Source: Streptomyces californicus (lineage in GTDB: Bacteria; Actinomycetota; Actinomycetes; Streptomycetales; Streptomycetaceae). From it: a stretch of DNA of 64,000 bases. The position numbers and the translations under genes were made by a program. Location of the stretch: the NCBI RefSeq assembly GCF_000717645.1, contig NZ_JNZZ01000021.1:48244-112243 (forward strand), read 5' to 3'. Positions 8,176 through 17,363 of this stretch are shown one piece after another; position 1 is the stretch's first letter, and each line of letters starts with the position of its first letter. The notes under the pieces were generated by a model that had not been told where the DNA came from, ran no database searches, and saw nothing but the letters and a program-made list of their open reading frames with translations.

Positions 8176-9147
8176 ATGTCACCCCGGCTCGACGGAGCGC
8201 GTACCCACTACGCGTCGTCGGCATGTCCTCAGGGACCGACCAATTCCGACTCCCCCGCCGCGAGCGCCGTCCCCGGCCCGCGCACCGGCACCCCCAGCAC
8301 CACCACAGACTTCTCCGGTGTGACCGGCGAGGAGCTCGAAGGACTCGAAGGACTTCCCGAGATCCCGCCGTACGCCGAAGTGGGCGCCCTGGACGCCCGA
8401 GCGCTGTCGAAGACGCTCTTCGAGCGCCTGGAGACCCTCGACGAGGGCACCCACGAGTACAGCTACGTCCGCAACACCCTCGTCGAGCTCAACCTCGCGC
8501 TCGTCAAGTTCGCCGCCTCCCGCTTCCGCTCCCGCAGCGAGCCGATGGAGGACATCGTCCAGGTCGGCACCATCGGCCTGATCAAGGCGATCGACCGGTT
8601 CGAGCTGAGCCGCGGTGTGGAGTTCCCCACGTTCGCGATGCCGACGATCATCGGCGAGATCAAGCGCTTCTTCCGGGACACCAGCTGGTCCGTGCGCGTA
8701 CCGCGCCGGCTCCAGGAGCTGCGGCTCGACCTGGCGAAGGCCGGGGACGAGCTCTCCCAGCAGCTGGACCGCGCGCCCACCGTGGCGGAGCTGTCCGAGC
8801 GGCTCGGCATCACCCCGGAGGAGGTCGTCGAGGGCATGACCGCGAGCAACGCGTACACCGCGAGCTCGCTGGACGCCAAGCCCGAGGACGACGAGGGCGA
8901 GGGCGCGCTCGCGGACCGCATCGGCTACGAGGACAACGGCCTCGAAGGCATCGAGTACGTCGAGTCGCTCAAGCCGCTGATCGCCGCGCTGCCCGCGCGG
9001 GACCGGATGATCCTCTCGCTCCGCTTCGTCAGCAACATGACGCAGTCGGAGATCGGCGAGGAGCTGAACATCTCGCAGATGCACGTGTCGCGGCTGCTCT
9101 CGCGGACGCTCGCCAAGCTCCGCAAGGGCCTGACCGTGGAGGAGTGA
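8176..9147 (+). CDS. sigI: Group 3 RNA polymerase sigma factor, sigma-B/F family
   Basis: 323 residues, with GGAGGAG 7 bases before the ATG. A poorly conserved N-terminal 60 residues precede region 2 (VKFAASRFRSR..MEDIVQVGTIGLIKAIDRF..GVEFPTFAMPTIIGEIKRF), region 3 (VPRRLQELRLDLAKAGDELS..) and region 4 (LSLRFVSNMTQSEIGEELNI..MHVSRLLSRTLAKL). This is the SigB/SigF type with SPOIIAC-like region 3, regulated by partner switching. The genes for its kinase-type anti-sigma factor and STAS antagonist are divergent next door. A perfect 21-bp hairpin ends the gene. The name comes from S. coelicolor synteny with hutI, by memory. Confidence 0.9.
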   Translation: MSPRLDGARTHYASSACPQGPTNSDSPAASAVPGPRTGTPSTTTDFSGVTGEELEGLEGLPEIPPYAEVGALDARALSKTLFERLETLDEGTHEYSYVRNTLVELNLALVKFAASRFRSRSEPMEDIVQVGTIGLIKAIDRFELSRGVEFPTFAMPTIIGEIKRFFRDTSWSVRVPRRLQELRLDLAKAGDELSQQLDRAPTVAELSERLGITPEEVVEGMTASNAYTASSLDAKPEDDEGEGALADRIGYEDNGLEGIEYVESLKPLIAALPARDRMILSLRFVSNMTQSEIGEELNISQMHVSRLLSRTLAKLRKGLTVEE

Positions 9148-9189
9148 CCTCCCCGCCCGGCCCACCGCCCCACGGGTCGAGCGGAACAG

Positions 9190-9235
9190 CGCGGAAGGAC
9201 CCGCTCCCGGATCGCCGGGAGCGGGTCCTTCCGCG
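9190..9235. terminator. Strong bidirectional terminator
   Basis: A perfect 21-bp inverted repeat (9190-9210 and 9215-9235) with an ATCG loop separates the convergent sigma-factor and hutI genes. Confidence 0.85.
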
Positions 9236-9307
9236 TGCGGGGCGCCAGGGTCCGGTGGGCCCGTTCCCCCGCTCCGGGGCCCCTGCGTGCCGCCTTCTGA
9301 CCGGGCC

Positions 9308-10480
9308 TCACACCAGCCGCTCACCGCGCCGCCACACCGCGCCGACCAGCGGGACACCCGGACGGTAGGCGAGGTGGACATGGCTCGGGGCGTCGAGGAG
9401 GACCAGGTCGGCGCGGGCCCCGGGGGTGATCCGGCCGACGTCGGTGCGGCGCAGGGCGGCGGCTCCGCCGGCGGTCGCCGCCCAGACCGCCTCGTCGGGG
9501 GTCATCCCCATGTCGCGTACGGCCAGGGCGATGCAGAACGGGACGGACGAGGTGAACGACGAACCGGGGTTGCAGTCCGTGGAGAGCGCGACGGTGGCCC
9601 CCGCGTCGAGGAGGCGGCGGGCGTCGGGCCATTCGGCGCGGGTGGAGAACTCCGCGCCCGGAAGCAGCGTCGCCACGGTGTTCCCCTGGGCGAGCGCGTC
9701 GACGTCCGCGTCGGTGAGGTGCGTGCAGTGGTCGGCGGAGGCGGCGTCGAGTTCGACGGCGAGCTGGACTCCGGGCCCGTAGCTCAACTGGTTGGCGTGG
9801 ACGCGGGGGTACAGCCCCTTGGCGCGGCCCGCCGTGAGGATGGCGCGCGCCTGGTCGCCGTCGAAGGCGCCCTGCTCGCAGAAGACGTCGATCCAGCGGG
9901 CGTGCGGGGCGCAGGCGTCCAGCATCGGGCCGGTGACCAGGTCGACGTAGCCGGCGGGGTCGTCGGCGTAGTCGGGGGAGACGATGTGCGCGCCGAGGTA
10001 GGTGACCTCGTCGGTGTGGCGGCCCGCGATCCGCAGGGCACGGGCCTCGTCCTCGACGGTGAGGCCGTAGCCGGACTTGGTCTCGAAGGTGGTGGTGCCC
10101 TGGCGCAGGGCCTCGGCGAGGTAGCGGGCGACGTTGGCGGACAGGTCGTCGTCGGAGGCGGCCCGGGTGGCGGCGACGGTGGTGCGGATGCCGCCCGCGC
10201 GGTAGGGCTGCCCGGACATGCGGGCGTTGAACTCCTCGGTGCGGTCGCCCGCGAAGACCAGGTGGGAGTGGGAGTCGACGAAGCCCGGGATCACCGCGCG
10301 GCCGGCCGCGTCGAGGACGTTGTCAGTGGCGGGTGCTTTGCTGGATTCACCGGTCCAGACGATGCGGTCGCCGTCGATGACGACGGCCGCGTCGTGGATC
10401 AGGCCCAGGGGGGTCCCGTTGCCGAGGGAGGGGTCATTGGTGACCAGGCTGGCGATGTGGGTGACGGCGGTGGTCGTCAT
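9308..10480 (-). CDS. hutI: Imidazolonepropionase
   Basis: 390 residues. It hydrolyses 4-imidazolone-5-propionate to N-formimino-L-glutamate, the third step of histidine breakdown. The amidohydrolase fold shows [16 protein letters not shown] (metal-binding HxH), ETKSGYGL, a Zn-ligand His in VHANQLS, DHCTHL and the catalytic region [10 protein letters not shown]. Length matches the family. It is the last gene of the hutU-M20-hutF-hutI unit, but the 263-base spacer to hutF is filled by a 30-bp minisatellite, an unusual break in an otherwise overlapping operon. The start ATG at 10480 has AAGGAGAA 6-13 bases upstream. Confidence 0.95.
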   Translation of the reverse strand: MTTTAVTHIASLVTNDPSLGNGTPLGLIHDAAVVIDGDRIVWTGESSKAPATDNVLDAAGRAVIPGFVDSHSHLVFAGDRTEEFNARMSGQPYRAGGIRTTVAATRAASDDDLSANVARYLAEALRQGTTTFETKSGYGLTVEDEARALRIAGRHTDEVTYLGAHIVSPDYADDPAGYVDLVTGPMLDACAPHARWIDVFCEQGAFDGDQARAILTAGRAKGLYPRVHANQLSYGPGVQLAVELDAASADHCTHLTDADVDALAQGNTVATLLPGAEFSTRAEWPDARRLLDAGATVALSTDCNPGSSFTSSVPFCIALAVRDMGMTPDEAVWAATAGGAAALRRTDVGRITPGARADLVLLDAPSHVHLAYRPGVPLVGAVWRRGERLV

Positions 10481-10586
10481 CTGGAGAGTGTTCTCCTTGC
10501 GTTGCGGGTCCGAGGGGGCTCGTGCCGGGGGCAGGGGAGCCGGAGTCCCAAGAGCCTCCCGGGGCTCCGGGGCGGTGCGGTGGGCC

Positions 10587-10760
10587 TCCGAGCCCGGTCG
10601 TACGGGGCAGGGTGCCTCCGAGCCCGGCCGGGCAGGCCCGGGAGCCTCTGAGCCCGGTCGTACAGGCCCGGAGGTCTCCGAGCCCGGTCGGGCAGGCCCG
10701 GGGGTCTCCGTGCCCGGTCGTACGGGGCAGGGGGTCTCCGTGCTCAGTCGTGCAGGGCGG
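10587..10760 (-). repeat. 30-bp minisatellite, 5 full units plus the hutF 3' end
   Basis: Units start at 10587, 10617, 10647, 10677 and 10707, each of the form TCCGAGCCCGGTCGTACGGG followed by ten more bases. A sixth, diverged unit from 10737 contains the hutF stop (TCA at 10744-10746) and runs into its last codons. The array fills most of the hutF-hutI spacer. Confidence 0.85.
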
Positions 10761-12111
10761 CGACGGCTTCGGCGAGCGCCCGGGGCACATCCTCCACCCG
10801 CGTGTGACGGCCGTCCCGGACGATGTGCCGCCCCGCCACAACCGTGTGCCGCACATCAGCGGCGGAGGCGGCGAATACGGCGGTCTCCGCTGCCAGTCGG
10901 GGCACCGGTCCCGCTGTTCTGACCGAGTCCAGGGCGACGGTGGTCAGGTCGGCGGGGGCGCCCGGTTCCAGCACGCCCGCGTCGGGGCGGCCGAGTGCGG
11001 CGTGCCCGTCGGCGGAGGCGGCCCGGATCAGGGCGGCGGCCGTCCAGTGGCCCCGGATGTGGGTGCGCAGCCGCTCGTTGAGCTCCATCGCGCGCGCCTC
11101 TTCGAAGAGGTCGATCACGGCGTGGCTGTCGCTGCCCAGCGAAAGCGGCGAGCCAGCCTTCTGGAGGGCGGCGGCGGGCCCGATGCCGTCGGCCAGGTCG
11201 CGTTCGGTGGTGGGGCACATGCAGGTGCCGGTGGCCGAGGAGCCCAGCAGGGCGATGTCCGCGTCGGTCAGGTGCGTGTTGTGGATGCCGGTGGTGCGCG
11301 GGCCGAGGACCCCGTGGTCGGCCAGCAGCCGGGTGGGGGTGCGGCCGTGTGCGGCCCGGCAGGCGTCGTTCTCCGCCGGCTGCTCGGAGAGGTGGACGTG
11401 GAGCGGGGCCCCGCGCTCCTCGGCCCACCGCGCCACGGTGGCCAGTTGGTCCGCGGGGACCGCCCGGACGGAGTGGATGGCGGCGCCGATCAGCGTGTGG
11501 TCGTCGCCCTTGAGGAGGGAGGCGCGCTCGGCCCATGCCTCGGCCGTGGTGTCGGAGAAGCGCAGCTGGTGCCGGTTGGGCCGCTCGCCGAAGCCGGCGG
11601 CGAGATAGGCGGTGTCGAGCAGGGTGATCCGGATGCCCGCCTCCGCGGCGGCCGCGATCAGCGCCTCCCCCATGGCGTTGGGGTGGGTGTACGGGGTGCC
11701 GCCGGGCGCGTGGTGGAGGTAGTGGAATTCGCCGACGGAGGTGATGCCGGCCAGGGCCATCTCGGCGTACGTGGCGCGCGCGAGGTCGAAGTAGGTGTCC
11801 GGGGTGAGCCGGGAGGCCGTCCGGTACATCAGCTCGCGCCAGGTCCAGAAGGTGCCCGAGCCGACCTGGACGGTGGCGCGCAGGGCCCGGTGGAAGGCGT
11901 GCGAGTGGGTGTTGGCGAGGCCGGGGAGGGTCAGGCCGCGCAGCACGGTCGCGCCGGGCGGCGGCGACGCGACGCCGGTCCTGACGCCCGCGATGCGGCC
12001 GTCGGCGACCTCCAGGGCGACGTCCGGCTCGACATGGGTGCCGAGCCAGGCGTGGTCCGCCCAGTAGGTGGCGGTGACGGGTCCGCCCGTCGTCCGGTGT
12101 GTCAGCTGCAC
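10744..12111 (-). CDS. hutF: Formimidoylglutamate deiminase
   Basis: 455 residues, GTG start. It converts N-formiminoglutamate to N-formylglutamate and ammonia. The amidohydrolase/cytosine-deaminase-like features are [15 protein letters not shown] (HxH), [25 protein letters not shown] and [16 protein letters not shown] (metal-binding Asp). Its presence means histidine is degraded by the formylglutamate route, not by formiminoglutamase. The start overlaps the end of the preceding M20 gene by 10 bases, so translation is probably coupled. The last codons are part of the 30-bp repeat described separately. Confidence 0.93.
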   Translation of the reverse strand: MQLTHRTTGGPVTATYWADHAWLGTHVEPDVALEVADGRIAGVRTGVASPPPGATVLRGLTLPGLANTHSHAFHRALRATVQVGSGTFWTWRELMYRTASRLTPDTYFDLARATYAEMALAGITSVGEFHYLHHAPGGTPYTHPNAMGEALIAAAAEAGIRITLLDTAYLAAGFGERPNRHQLRFSDTTAEAWAERASLLKGDDHTLIGAAIHSVRAVPADQLATVARWAEERGAPLHVHLSEQPAENDACRAAHGRTPTRLLADHGVLGPRTTGIHNTHLTDADIALLGSSATGTCMCPTTERDLADGIGPAAALQKAGSPLSLGSDSHAVIDLFEEARAMELNERLRTHIRGHWTAAALIRAASADGHAALGRPDAGVLEPGAPADLTTVALDSVRTAGPVPRLAAETAVFAASAADVRHTVVAGRHIVRDGRHTRVEDVPRALAEAVAALHD

Positions 12112-13595
12112 GCGAGACCTTCCAGTACGTCGGCGAGTGCCTCCACCCCGGCCGTGCAGTCGTCCTCGGCGGCGTGCTCGGCGGGTGAGTGCGAGATGCC
12201 GGTGGGGTTCCGTACGAACAGCATGGCGGTGGGGACCGAGGCGGACAAAATACCCGCGTCGTGGCCCGCGCCGGTGCCGAGGACGGGCACGGGCCTCCCG
12301 GTGTCGCGGCCCGGCTGGCCGGGCCGCCCGACGTCAGCGCCTCGCCGGTCTCCGGCGCGTTCGAGGATCTTGGCGATCTCGTCGCGCAGGGCGTGCTCGA
12401 ACTCGACGACGGGCGTGAACGACTCGCGGACCACGTCGAGGTCGATCCCGGCCCGCTCGGCGTACTCCCGGGCGGCCCGCTCGACTCCGGTGACCAGGGC
12501 GTCCAGGGTGGCCTGGTCGGCGGCGCGGGAGTCGAGCCAGCCGCGGACGAGGGAGGGGATGGCGTTGACGCCGTTGGGCTCGACCGCGATCTTACCGAAG
12601 GTGGCGAGGGCGCCGGTCAGTTCGGCCTCGCGGCGGGCGGCCAGGACGGTCTCGGCGTACGTGAGCATCGGGTCGCGGCGGTCCACGAGGCGGGTGGTGC
12701 CCGCGTGGTTGGCCTCGCCCCGGAAGTCGAACCGCCAGCGGCCGTGGGGCCAGATGGCCGAGGCGATGCCGACGGGGTCGCCGGTCAGGTCGAGGGCGCG
12801 GCCCTGCTCGACGTGGAGTTCGACGAACGCGCCGATCCGGGCGAGCCGTTCCGGGTCGGGCCCGATGGCGGCGGGGTCGTACCCGGCGGCCTCCATGGCC
12901 ACGGGCAGGGTGGTCCCGTCCCCGTCGCGCAGCCGGTGGGCGTCGGCGACGGTGAGCTGTCCGGCGGCGAGCCGGGACCCGACGCAGGCCAGGCCGAAGC
13001 GGGCGCCCTCCTCGTCACCGAAGTTGGTGACGGCCAGCGGTCGGGTGAACTCCGCCCCCCTGCGGCGGAGTTCGTCGAGCGCGGCGAAGGAGGACACCAC
13101 GCCGAGCGGGCCGTCGAAGGCGCCGCCGTCGGGGACGGAGTCCAGGTGCGAGCCGGTGACGACGGCGTCCCCGGCCAGCGGGTCCCCGAGCCAGGCCCAC
13201 TGGTTGCCGTTGCGGTCGGTCTCGTACGCGAGCCCGCGCGCCTCGGCCTGGGCGCGGAACCAGGCGCGGCAGTCGAGGTCGGCGGCCGTCCAGGCGTGGC
13301 GCCGGTAGCCGCCGCTGCCGGGGTGGCGGCCGATGGGGGCCAGCTCCCGCCACATGGAGAGGAAGGAGTCACCGGCACGCCACGGCTGCCGACCGGGACC
13401 GGCCGGACCGGGCCGGGCCGCACCGGCCGGATCCTGTCCCGCCGTATCCGAGGGCGTCTGCCCCCAGGGGCCCGAGGCGCCAGGGGGCGTCAGCCCCGCT
13501 GTACCCGAGGGCGTCTCCCCCGCTGTACCCGAGGGCGTCTGCCCCCACGGGCCCGAGGCGCCAGAGGGCGTCTCCCCCGCCGTGCCCGTGGGCAT
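12102..13595 (-). CDS. M20-family amidohydrolase (AllC/HyuC-like), candidate N-formylglutamate deformylase
   Basis: 497 residues. Residues about 76-497 are a typical allantoate amidohydrolase/carbamoylase: MWRELAPIGRHPGSGGYRR, metal site GSHLDSVPDGGAFDGPLGV, NFGDEEGARFG, HVEQGRALD, the dimerisation part FRGEANHAGTTRL.DRRDPM and SHSPAEHAAEDD. The first 75 residues are a repeat of GTAGETPS and GASGPWGQTPS units with no family counterpart. The ATG at 13595 is kept because GGAGGG lies just upstream inside hutU and the stop/start form TGATG; the later Met81 has no ribosome site. It sits between hutU and hutF, and no hutG-type deformylase is present, so N-formylglutamate hydrolysis is a reasonable inferred role. 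Annotation by family alone would say allantoate amidohydrolase. Confidence 0.85.
   Translation of the reverse strand: MPTGTAGETPSGASGPWGQTPSGTAGETPSGTAGLTPPGASGPWGQTPSDTAGQDPAGAARPGPAGPGRQPWRAGDSFLSMWRELAPIGRHPGSGGYRRHAWTAADLDCRAWFRAQAEARGLAYETDRNGNQWAWLGDPLAGDAVVTGSHLDSVPDGGAFDGPLGVVSSFAALDELRRRGAEFTRPLAVTNFGDEEGARFGLACVGSRLAAGQLTVADAHRLRDGDGTTLPVAMEAAGYDPAAIGPDPERLARIGAFVELHVEQGRALDLTGDPVGIASAIWPHGRWRFDFRGEANHAGTTRLVDRRDPMLTYAETVLAARREAELTGALATFGKIAVEPNGVNAIPSLVRGWLDSRAADQATLDALVTGVERAAREYAERAGIDLDVVRESFTPVVEFEHALRDEIAKILERAGDRRGADVGRPGQPGRDTGRPVPVLGTGAGHDAGILSASVPTAMLFVRNPTGISHSPAEHAAEDDCTAGVEALADVLEGLACS
13437..13592 (-). repeat. Coding tandem repeats at the 5' end of the M20 gene
   Basis: In-frame copies encode two alternating units, GTAGETPS (24 bp) and GASGPWGQTPS (33 bp), in the order A-B-A-A'-B-A''. 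They occupy residues about 4-57 of the M20 amidohydrolase and begin three codons after its ATG. Confidence 0.75.
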
Positions 13596-15253
13596 CACTC
13601 GCCCTCCGTCATGGGCACGCGTACGCCCTTGTCGGCGGCGACGGACTCCGCGATGTCGTAGCCCGCGTCGACGTGGCGGATGACGCCCATGCCCGGGTCG
13701 TTGGTCAGGACGCGGCGGATCTTCTCGCCCGCGAGCTTCGTGCCGTCGGCGACGGTGACCTGGCCCGCGTGGATGGACCGGCCCATGCCGACGCCGCCGC
13801 CGTGGTGGAGGGAGACCCAGGAGGCGCCGGAGGCGACGTTGACCATGGCGTTGAGCAGCGGCCAGTCGGCGATGGCGTCGGAGCCGTCGAGCATGGCCTC
13901 GGTCTCGCGGTACGGGGAGGCGACCGAGCCGCAGTCCAGGTGGTCGCGGCCGATGGCCAGCGGGGCGGCCAGTTCGCCGCTCGCGACCATGTCGTTGAAG
14001 CGCTCGCCGGCCTTGTCGCGCTCTCCGTAGCCGAGCCAGCAGATACGGGCGGGCAGGCCCTGGAAGTGGACGCGTTCGCCGGCCATGGTGATCCAGCGGT
14101 GCAGCGACTCGTTCTCCGGGAAGAGCTCCAGCATCGCCTTGTCGGTCTTGTGGATGTCGGACGCCTCGCCGGAGAGCGCGGCCCAGCGGAAGGGGCCCTT
14201 GCCCTCGCAGAAGAGGGGGCGGATGTAGGCGGGGACGAAGCCGGGGAAGTCGAAGGCCCGGTCGTATCCGGCGAGTTGGGCCTCGCCGCGGATGGAGTTG
14301 CCGTAGTCGAAGACCTCGGCGCCGGCGTCCATGAAGCCGACCATGGCCTCGACGTGGCGGGCCATCGACTCGCGGGCGCGACGGGTGAAGTCGGCGGGCT
14401 TCTCGGCGGCGAGCGTCGCCATGTCGTCGAAGTCGACGCCGAGCGGCAGGTAGGCCAGCGGGTCGTGGGCGCTGGTCTGGTCGGTGACGATGTCGATCGG
14501 CGCACCCTCGGCCAGCATGCGGGGCAGCAGTTCGGCCGCGTTGCCCAGGAGGCCGATGGAGAGCGGGCGGCGGGCGTCGCGGGCCTCGACGGCGAGTTGG
14601 AGGGCGTGCTCCAGGCTGTCGGCCTTCACGTCGAGGTAGCGGTGCTCGATGCGGCGTTCGATGGCGCGCGGGTCGCAGTCGATGACGAGGGCGACGCCGT
14701 CGTTCATGGTGACGGCGAGCGGCTGGGCGCCGCCCATGCCGCCGAGCCCGGCGGTCAGCGTGATCGTCCCGGCCAGGGTCCCGCCGAACTTCTTCGCGGC
14801 GACGGCGGCGAAGGTCTCGTAGGTGCCCTGGAGGATGCCCTGGGTGCCGATGTAGATCCAGGAACCGGCGGTCATCTGGCCGTACATGGTGAGTCCGAGC
14901 GCCTCCAGGCGGCGGAACTCCTCCCAGTTGGCCCAGTCCCCGACCAGGTTGGAGTTGGCGATGAGCACGCGCGGCGCCCACTCGTGGGTCTGCATGACGC
15001 CGACCGGCCGCCCCGACTGAACGAGCATCGTCTCGTCCTGCTTGAGCGTCCGCAGCGTGCGGACCATCGCGTCGAACGAGCGCCAGTCGCGGGCCGCCTT
15101 GCCGGTGCCGCCGTAGACGACGAGCTTGTCGGGGTGCTCCGCGACCTCGGGGTCGAGGTTGTTCTGCAGCATCCGCAGGGCGGCTTCCTGCTGCCATCCC
15201 AGGGTGGTCAGCGCGCTGCCGCGCGGTGCCCGTACGGGGCGGGGTCCTGACAT
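13595..15253 (-). CDS. hutU: Urocanate hydratase (urocanase)
   Basis: 552 residues. It adds water to urocanate to give imidazolonepropionate, using tightly bound NAD+. Family hallmarks seen are [35 protein letters not shown], the NAD-binding [12 protein letters not shown], and [17 protein letters not shown] with the active-site Cys. Length equals the family norm. The frame is open back to 15412, but the ATG at 15253 has GAGGAGG 6-12 bases upstream and lies just after a well-formed promoter (15290-15318). First gene of the hut unit. The preceding pathway enzyme, histidine ammonia-lyase, is not in the window. Confidence 0.96.
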   Translation of the reverse strand: MSGPRPVRAPRGSALTTLGWQQEAALRMLQNNLDPEVAEHPDKLVVYGGTGKAARDWRSFDAMVRTLRTLKQDETMLVQSGRPVGVMQTHEWAPRVLIANSNLVGDWANWEEFRRLEALGLTMYGQMTAGSWIYIGTQGILQGTYETFAAVAAKKFGGTLAGTITLTAGLGGMGGAQPLAVTMNDGVALVIDCDPRAIERRIEHRYLDVKADSLEHALQLAVEARDARRPLSIGLLGNAAELLPRMLAEGAPIDIVTDQTSAHDPLAYLPLGVDFDDMATLAAEKPADFTRRARESMARHVEAMVGFMDAGAEVFDYGNSIRGEAQLAGYDRAFDFPGFVPAYIRPLFCEGKGPFRWAALSGEASDIHKTDKAMLELFPENESLHRWITMAGERVHFQGLPARICWLGYGERDKAGERFNDMVASGELAAPLAIGRDHLDCGSVASPYRETEAMLDGSDAIADWPLLNAMVNVASGASWVSLHHGGGVGMGRSIHAGQVTVADGTKLAGEKIRRVLTNDPGMGVIRHVDAGYDIAESVAADKGVRVPMTEGE

Positions 15254-15273
15254 GGCGGTGCCTCCTCGCGACG

Positions 15274-15289
15274 GTGAAAAACTATTCAC
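15274..15289. promoter_or_regulatory. Palindromic operator GTGAA-N6-TTCAC over the hutU start point
   Basis: GTGAAAAACTATTCAC is a 5-bp perfect dyad covering the predicted hutU transcription start. A related half-site, GAATAGT at 15303-15309, sits in the promoter spacer and is the exact inverse of ACTATTC at 15281-15287. Repressor binding here would block hutU and could also act on the divergent permease. The GAA-N6-TTC core resembles operators reported for some RpiR-family regulators (such as rhizobial IolR); an RpiR gene lies at 19290-20135. Confidence 0.5.
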
Positions 15290-15318
15290 ATCCTGATGCG
15301 CTGAATAGTCGTAGTCAA
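15290..15318 (-). promoter_or_regulatory. hutU promoter, housekeeping type
   Basis: On the minus strand: -35 TTGACT (15313-15318), a 17-base spacer, and -10 CAGGAT (15290-15295). This is close to the Streptomyces HrdB consensus TTGAC-N17-TAGGAT and lies 36 bases before the hutU ATG. Confidence 0.65.
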
Positions 15319-15387
15319 CAGGTGCGGTGCGCGCCGTGGCGGGGAACAGGTTCAGCCTGGCGACCGGCAGCCGATCCGGAGGCACGC

Positions 15388-16788
15388 ATGAGCACTGCCG
15401 ACATACCCGCACCGACGGGACCCGAGAGCCACGCGGGCCACGAGAAGCCCGACGGGTCGCCGCCGCTCAAGCGGGCCCTGGGCCCCAAGCTGCTGATCCT
15501 GTTCGTCATCGGCGACATCCTGGGCACCGGCATCTACGCCACCACCGGGGACGTGGCCGGAAAGGTCGGCGGCGCGCTGTGGCTGCCGTTCGCGATCGGC
15601 TTCGCGGTCGCCCTGCTGACGGCGGCCTCGTACGTCGAGCTCGTCGGCAAGTACCCGAAGGCCGCCGGGGCCGCGCTCTACACCCAGAAGGCGTTCAAGG
15701 TCCCCTTCCTCACCTTCGTCGTCGCCTTCATGGTGATGTGCTCGGGCCTCTCCTCGGCGAGCGCGGCGGCGCGGGCGTTCAGCGGCGACTACCTGGGCGA
15801 GTTCACCGACGCGGTGCCGCCGACCCTGATCGCGATCCTGTTCGTCCTCGCCCTGGCCGCGATCAACCTGCGCGGGGTCGCGGAGTCGGTGAAGGCGAAC
15901 GTCGTGCTGACGCTGGTCGAGGTCAGCGGGCTCGCGGTGATCCTGGCGATCGGCGCGTACGCCGTGTTCAGCGGCGAGGGCGAACCGGCCCGGCTGACCC
16001 AGATCGAGACCGGCGGCACCGGGTACGCGCTGATCACCGGCGTCCTCGGCGCGACCGCGCTCGGCTTCTTCGCTTTCGTGGGCTTCGAGGATTCGGTCAA
16101 CATGGCGGAGGAGACCAAGAACCCGGCCCGCAACTTCCCCCGCGCGATCTTCATCGGCGTGGGCGTCACCGGCACGATCTACATCCTGGTCGCCCTGGTC
16201 TCCTCGCTTCTGGTCGACTCCCGCACCCTGGCGGAATCCAGCGGTCCGCTGCTGGAGGTGGTGAAGGCGGGGGGCGTCGATTTTCCGCCGAAACTGTTCG
16301 CGCTGATCGCCCTGTTCGCGGTCACCAACTCGGCGCTGATCAACATCATGATGGCCTCGCGGCTCTGCTACGGCATGGCCAACGAGCGCATCCTGCCGCC
16401 CGCGATGGGGAAGGTGCTGTCCGTCCGCCGCACCCCCTGGGTCGGGATCGTCTTCGTCTCCGTCCTGGCGATCGGGCTCGTCTCCACCGGCGAGATCGAG
16501 GGGCTCGGCGACACCACCTCGTTCCTGCTGCTGTGCGTCTTCGCCGTGGTCAACATCGCCGTCCTGGTGCTGCGCAGGGACCGGGTGGAGCACCACCACT
16601 TCCGTACGCCCACGGCCCTGCCCGTCCTCGGGGCGCTCACCTCGCTGGTCCTGGCGAGCCCGCTGGCCGACCGGGGCGCCGACGTGTACGTACGCGCCGG
16701 GATCCTGCTGCTCATCGGCATCGGACTGTGGGCGGTCAACAAGGCGGTCATGACGGCCCGCGAGAGGCCCGGCGCCGAGGGGTCCTGA
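15388..16788 (+). CDS. APC-superfamily amino-acid permease, probably serving the hut pathway
   Basis: 466 residues with about 12 membrane helices. The first helix carries [20 protein letters not shown], an APC TM1 unwound-helix motif, and [29 protein letters not shown] is the conserved TM6-loop of the amino acid-polyamine-organocation family. The ATG at 15388 has CCGGAGG upstream; the longer open frame from 15226 runs through the control region and is not used. It is divergent from hutU across a 134-base region with a palindromic operator, so histidine or urocanate uptake is likely. The actual substrate cannot be read from sequence. Confidence 0.85.
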   Translation: MSTADIPAPTGPESHAGHEKPDGSPPLKRALGPKLLILFVIGDILGTGIYATTGDVAGKVGGALWLPFAIGFAVALLTAASYVELVGKYPKAAGAALYTQKAFKVPFLTFVVAFMVMCSGLSSASAAARAFSGDYLGEFTDAVPPTLIAILFVLALAAINLRGVAESVKANVVLTLVEVSGLAVILAIGAYAVFSGEGEPARLTQIETGGTGYALITGVLGATALGFFAFVGFEDSVNMAEETKNPARNFPRAIFIGVGVTGTIYILVALVSSLLVDSRTLAESSGPLLEVVKAGGVDFPPKLFALIALFAVTNSALINIMMASRLCYGMANERILPPAMGKVLSVRRTPWVGIVFVSVLAIGLVSTGEIEGLGDTTSFLLLCVFAVVNIAVLVLRRDRVEHHHFRTPTALPVLGALTSLVLASPLADRGADVYVRAGILLLIGIGLWAVNKAVMTARERPGAEGS

Positions 16789-16946
16789 CGGAACTCCGGC
16801 CTCCGTACGGAGCGCCTGGTTCCGGCCGTTCCTTTACACCCTGGAGCGCATGTACCAAAGGAAAATGCCAGAACCCCCTCACGGCGCGCACACGATGCGT
16901 AGCCTCTGCGTCACAGCCGTACGCCGCGTCGGGAGGGGAAAACCGC

Positions 16947-17363
16947 GTGCCCGGAATCGACGAGTGCCTGCTCGAAGTCATGAGGCTGCCCGGTGCCCGG
17001 GGCGCCGCGGTGGTCGACTGGACGAGCGGTCTCGCTCTCGGCACCATCGGGGACTCCCCCAACGGCGACCACGAGGCGACCGCGGCCGAGACCGCGGAGG
17101 TCGCCCGGATGGCCGCCGAACAGCCGGCCTTCGCCCGCCTCTCCTCCCCCGCCGAGGGCGACCGCCCGCCCGGGGAGGCGGCGGGCCCGCCCGTCGAGGA
17201 CGTCATCGTCACCACCCATGACGGGTACCACATGCTCCGCTTCGTCGAGACCGCTTTCGACAGCAGCGTCTTCCTGCACCTGTGGCTGAACCGCTCCGAG
17301 GGCAACCTGGCGCTCGCCCGGATGCGCCTGGGCGAGCTGGCCGAACGCCTGGTGCTGGCATGA
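16947..17363 (+). CDS. Roadblock/LC7-like protein, first of three
   Basis: 138 residues, GTG start with GGGAGGGG 8 bases upstream. It opens VPGIDECLLEVMRLPGARGAAVVDWTSG and ends LHLWLNRSEGNLALARMRLGELAERL. The same frame (DE.L..VM...G..G.A.VD..SG.ALGT; L.L.L.RS..NLA.AR..L) occurs in the Roadblock protein at 18883, so they are paralogues. Roadblock proteins dimerise and often regulate small GTPases. An insert of about 30 acidic/Ala-rich residues in the middle is peculiar to this copy. Its stop overlaps the next start (ATGA). Confidence 0.75.
   Translation: MPGIDECLLEVMRLPGARGAAVVDWTSGLALGTIGDSPNGDHEATAAETAEVARMAAEQPAFARLSSPAEGDRPPGEAAGPPVEDVIVTTHDGYHMLRFVETAFDSSVFLHLWLNRSEGNLALARMRLGELAERLVLA

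Noticed and set aside
7830..8177. 115-residue minus-strand frame between the STAS and sigma genes
   Set aside because: No ribosome site, no recognisable domain, and it overlaps the start of the STAS gene; the region is better read as the divergent promoter.
10587..10760. CRISPR array (30-bp repeats)
   Set aside because: Units are directly contiguous with no unique spacers and no cas genes nearby. It is a minisatellite.
12102..15197. One 1031-residue protein across the M20 and hutU region
   Set aside because: The upstream part of this frame is an out-of-frame shadow of hutU. The M20 gene has its own ribosome site and ATG at 13595.
15274..15289. Rex box in the hutU-permease region
   Set aside because: The arms are separated by six bases, whereas Rex boxes have four, and the outer TT/AA bases are missing.
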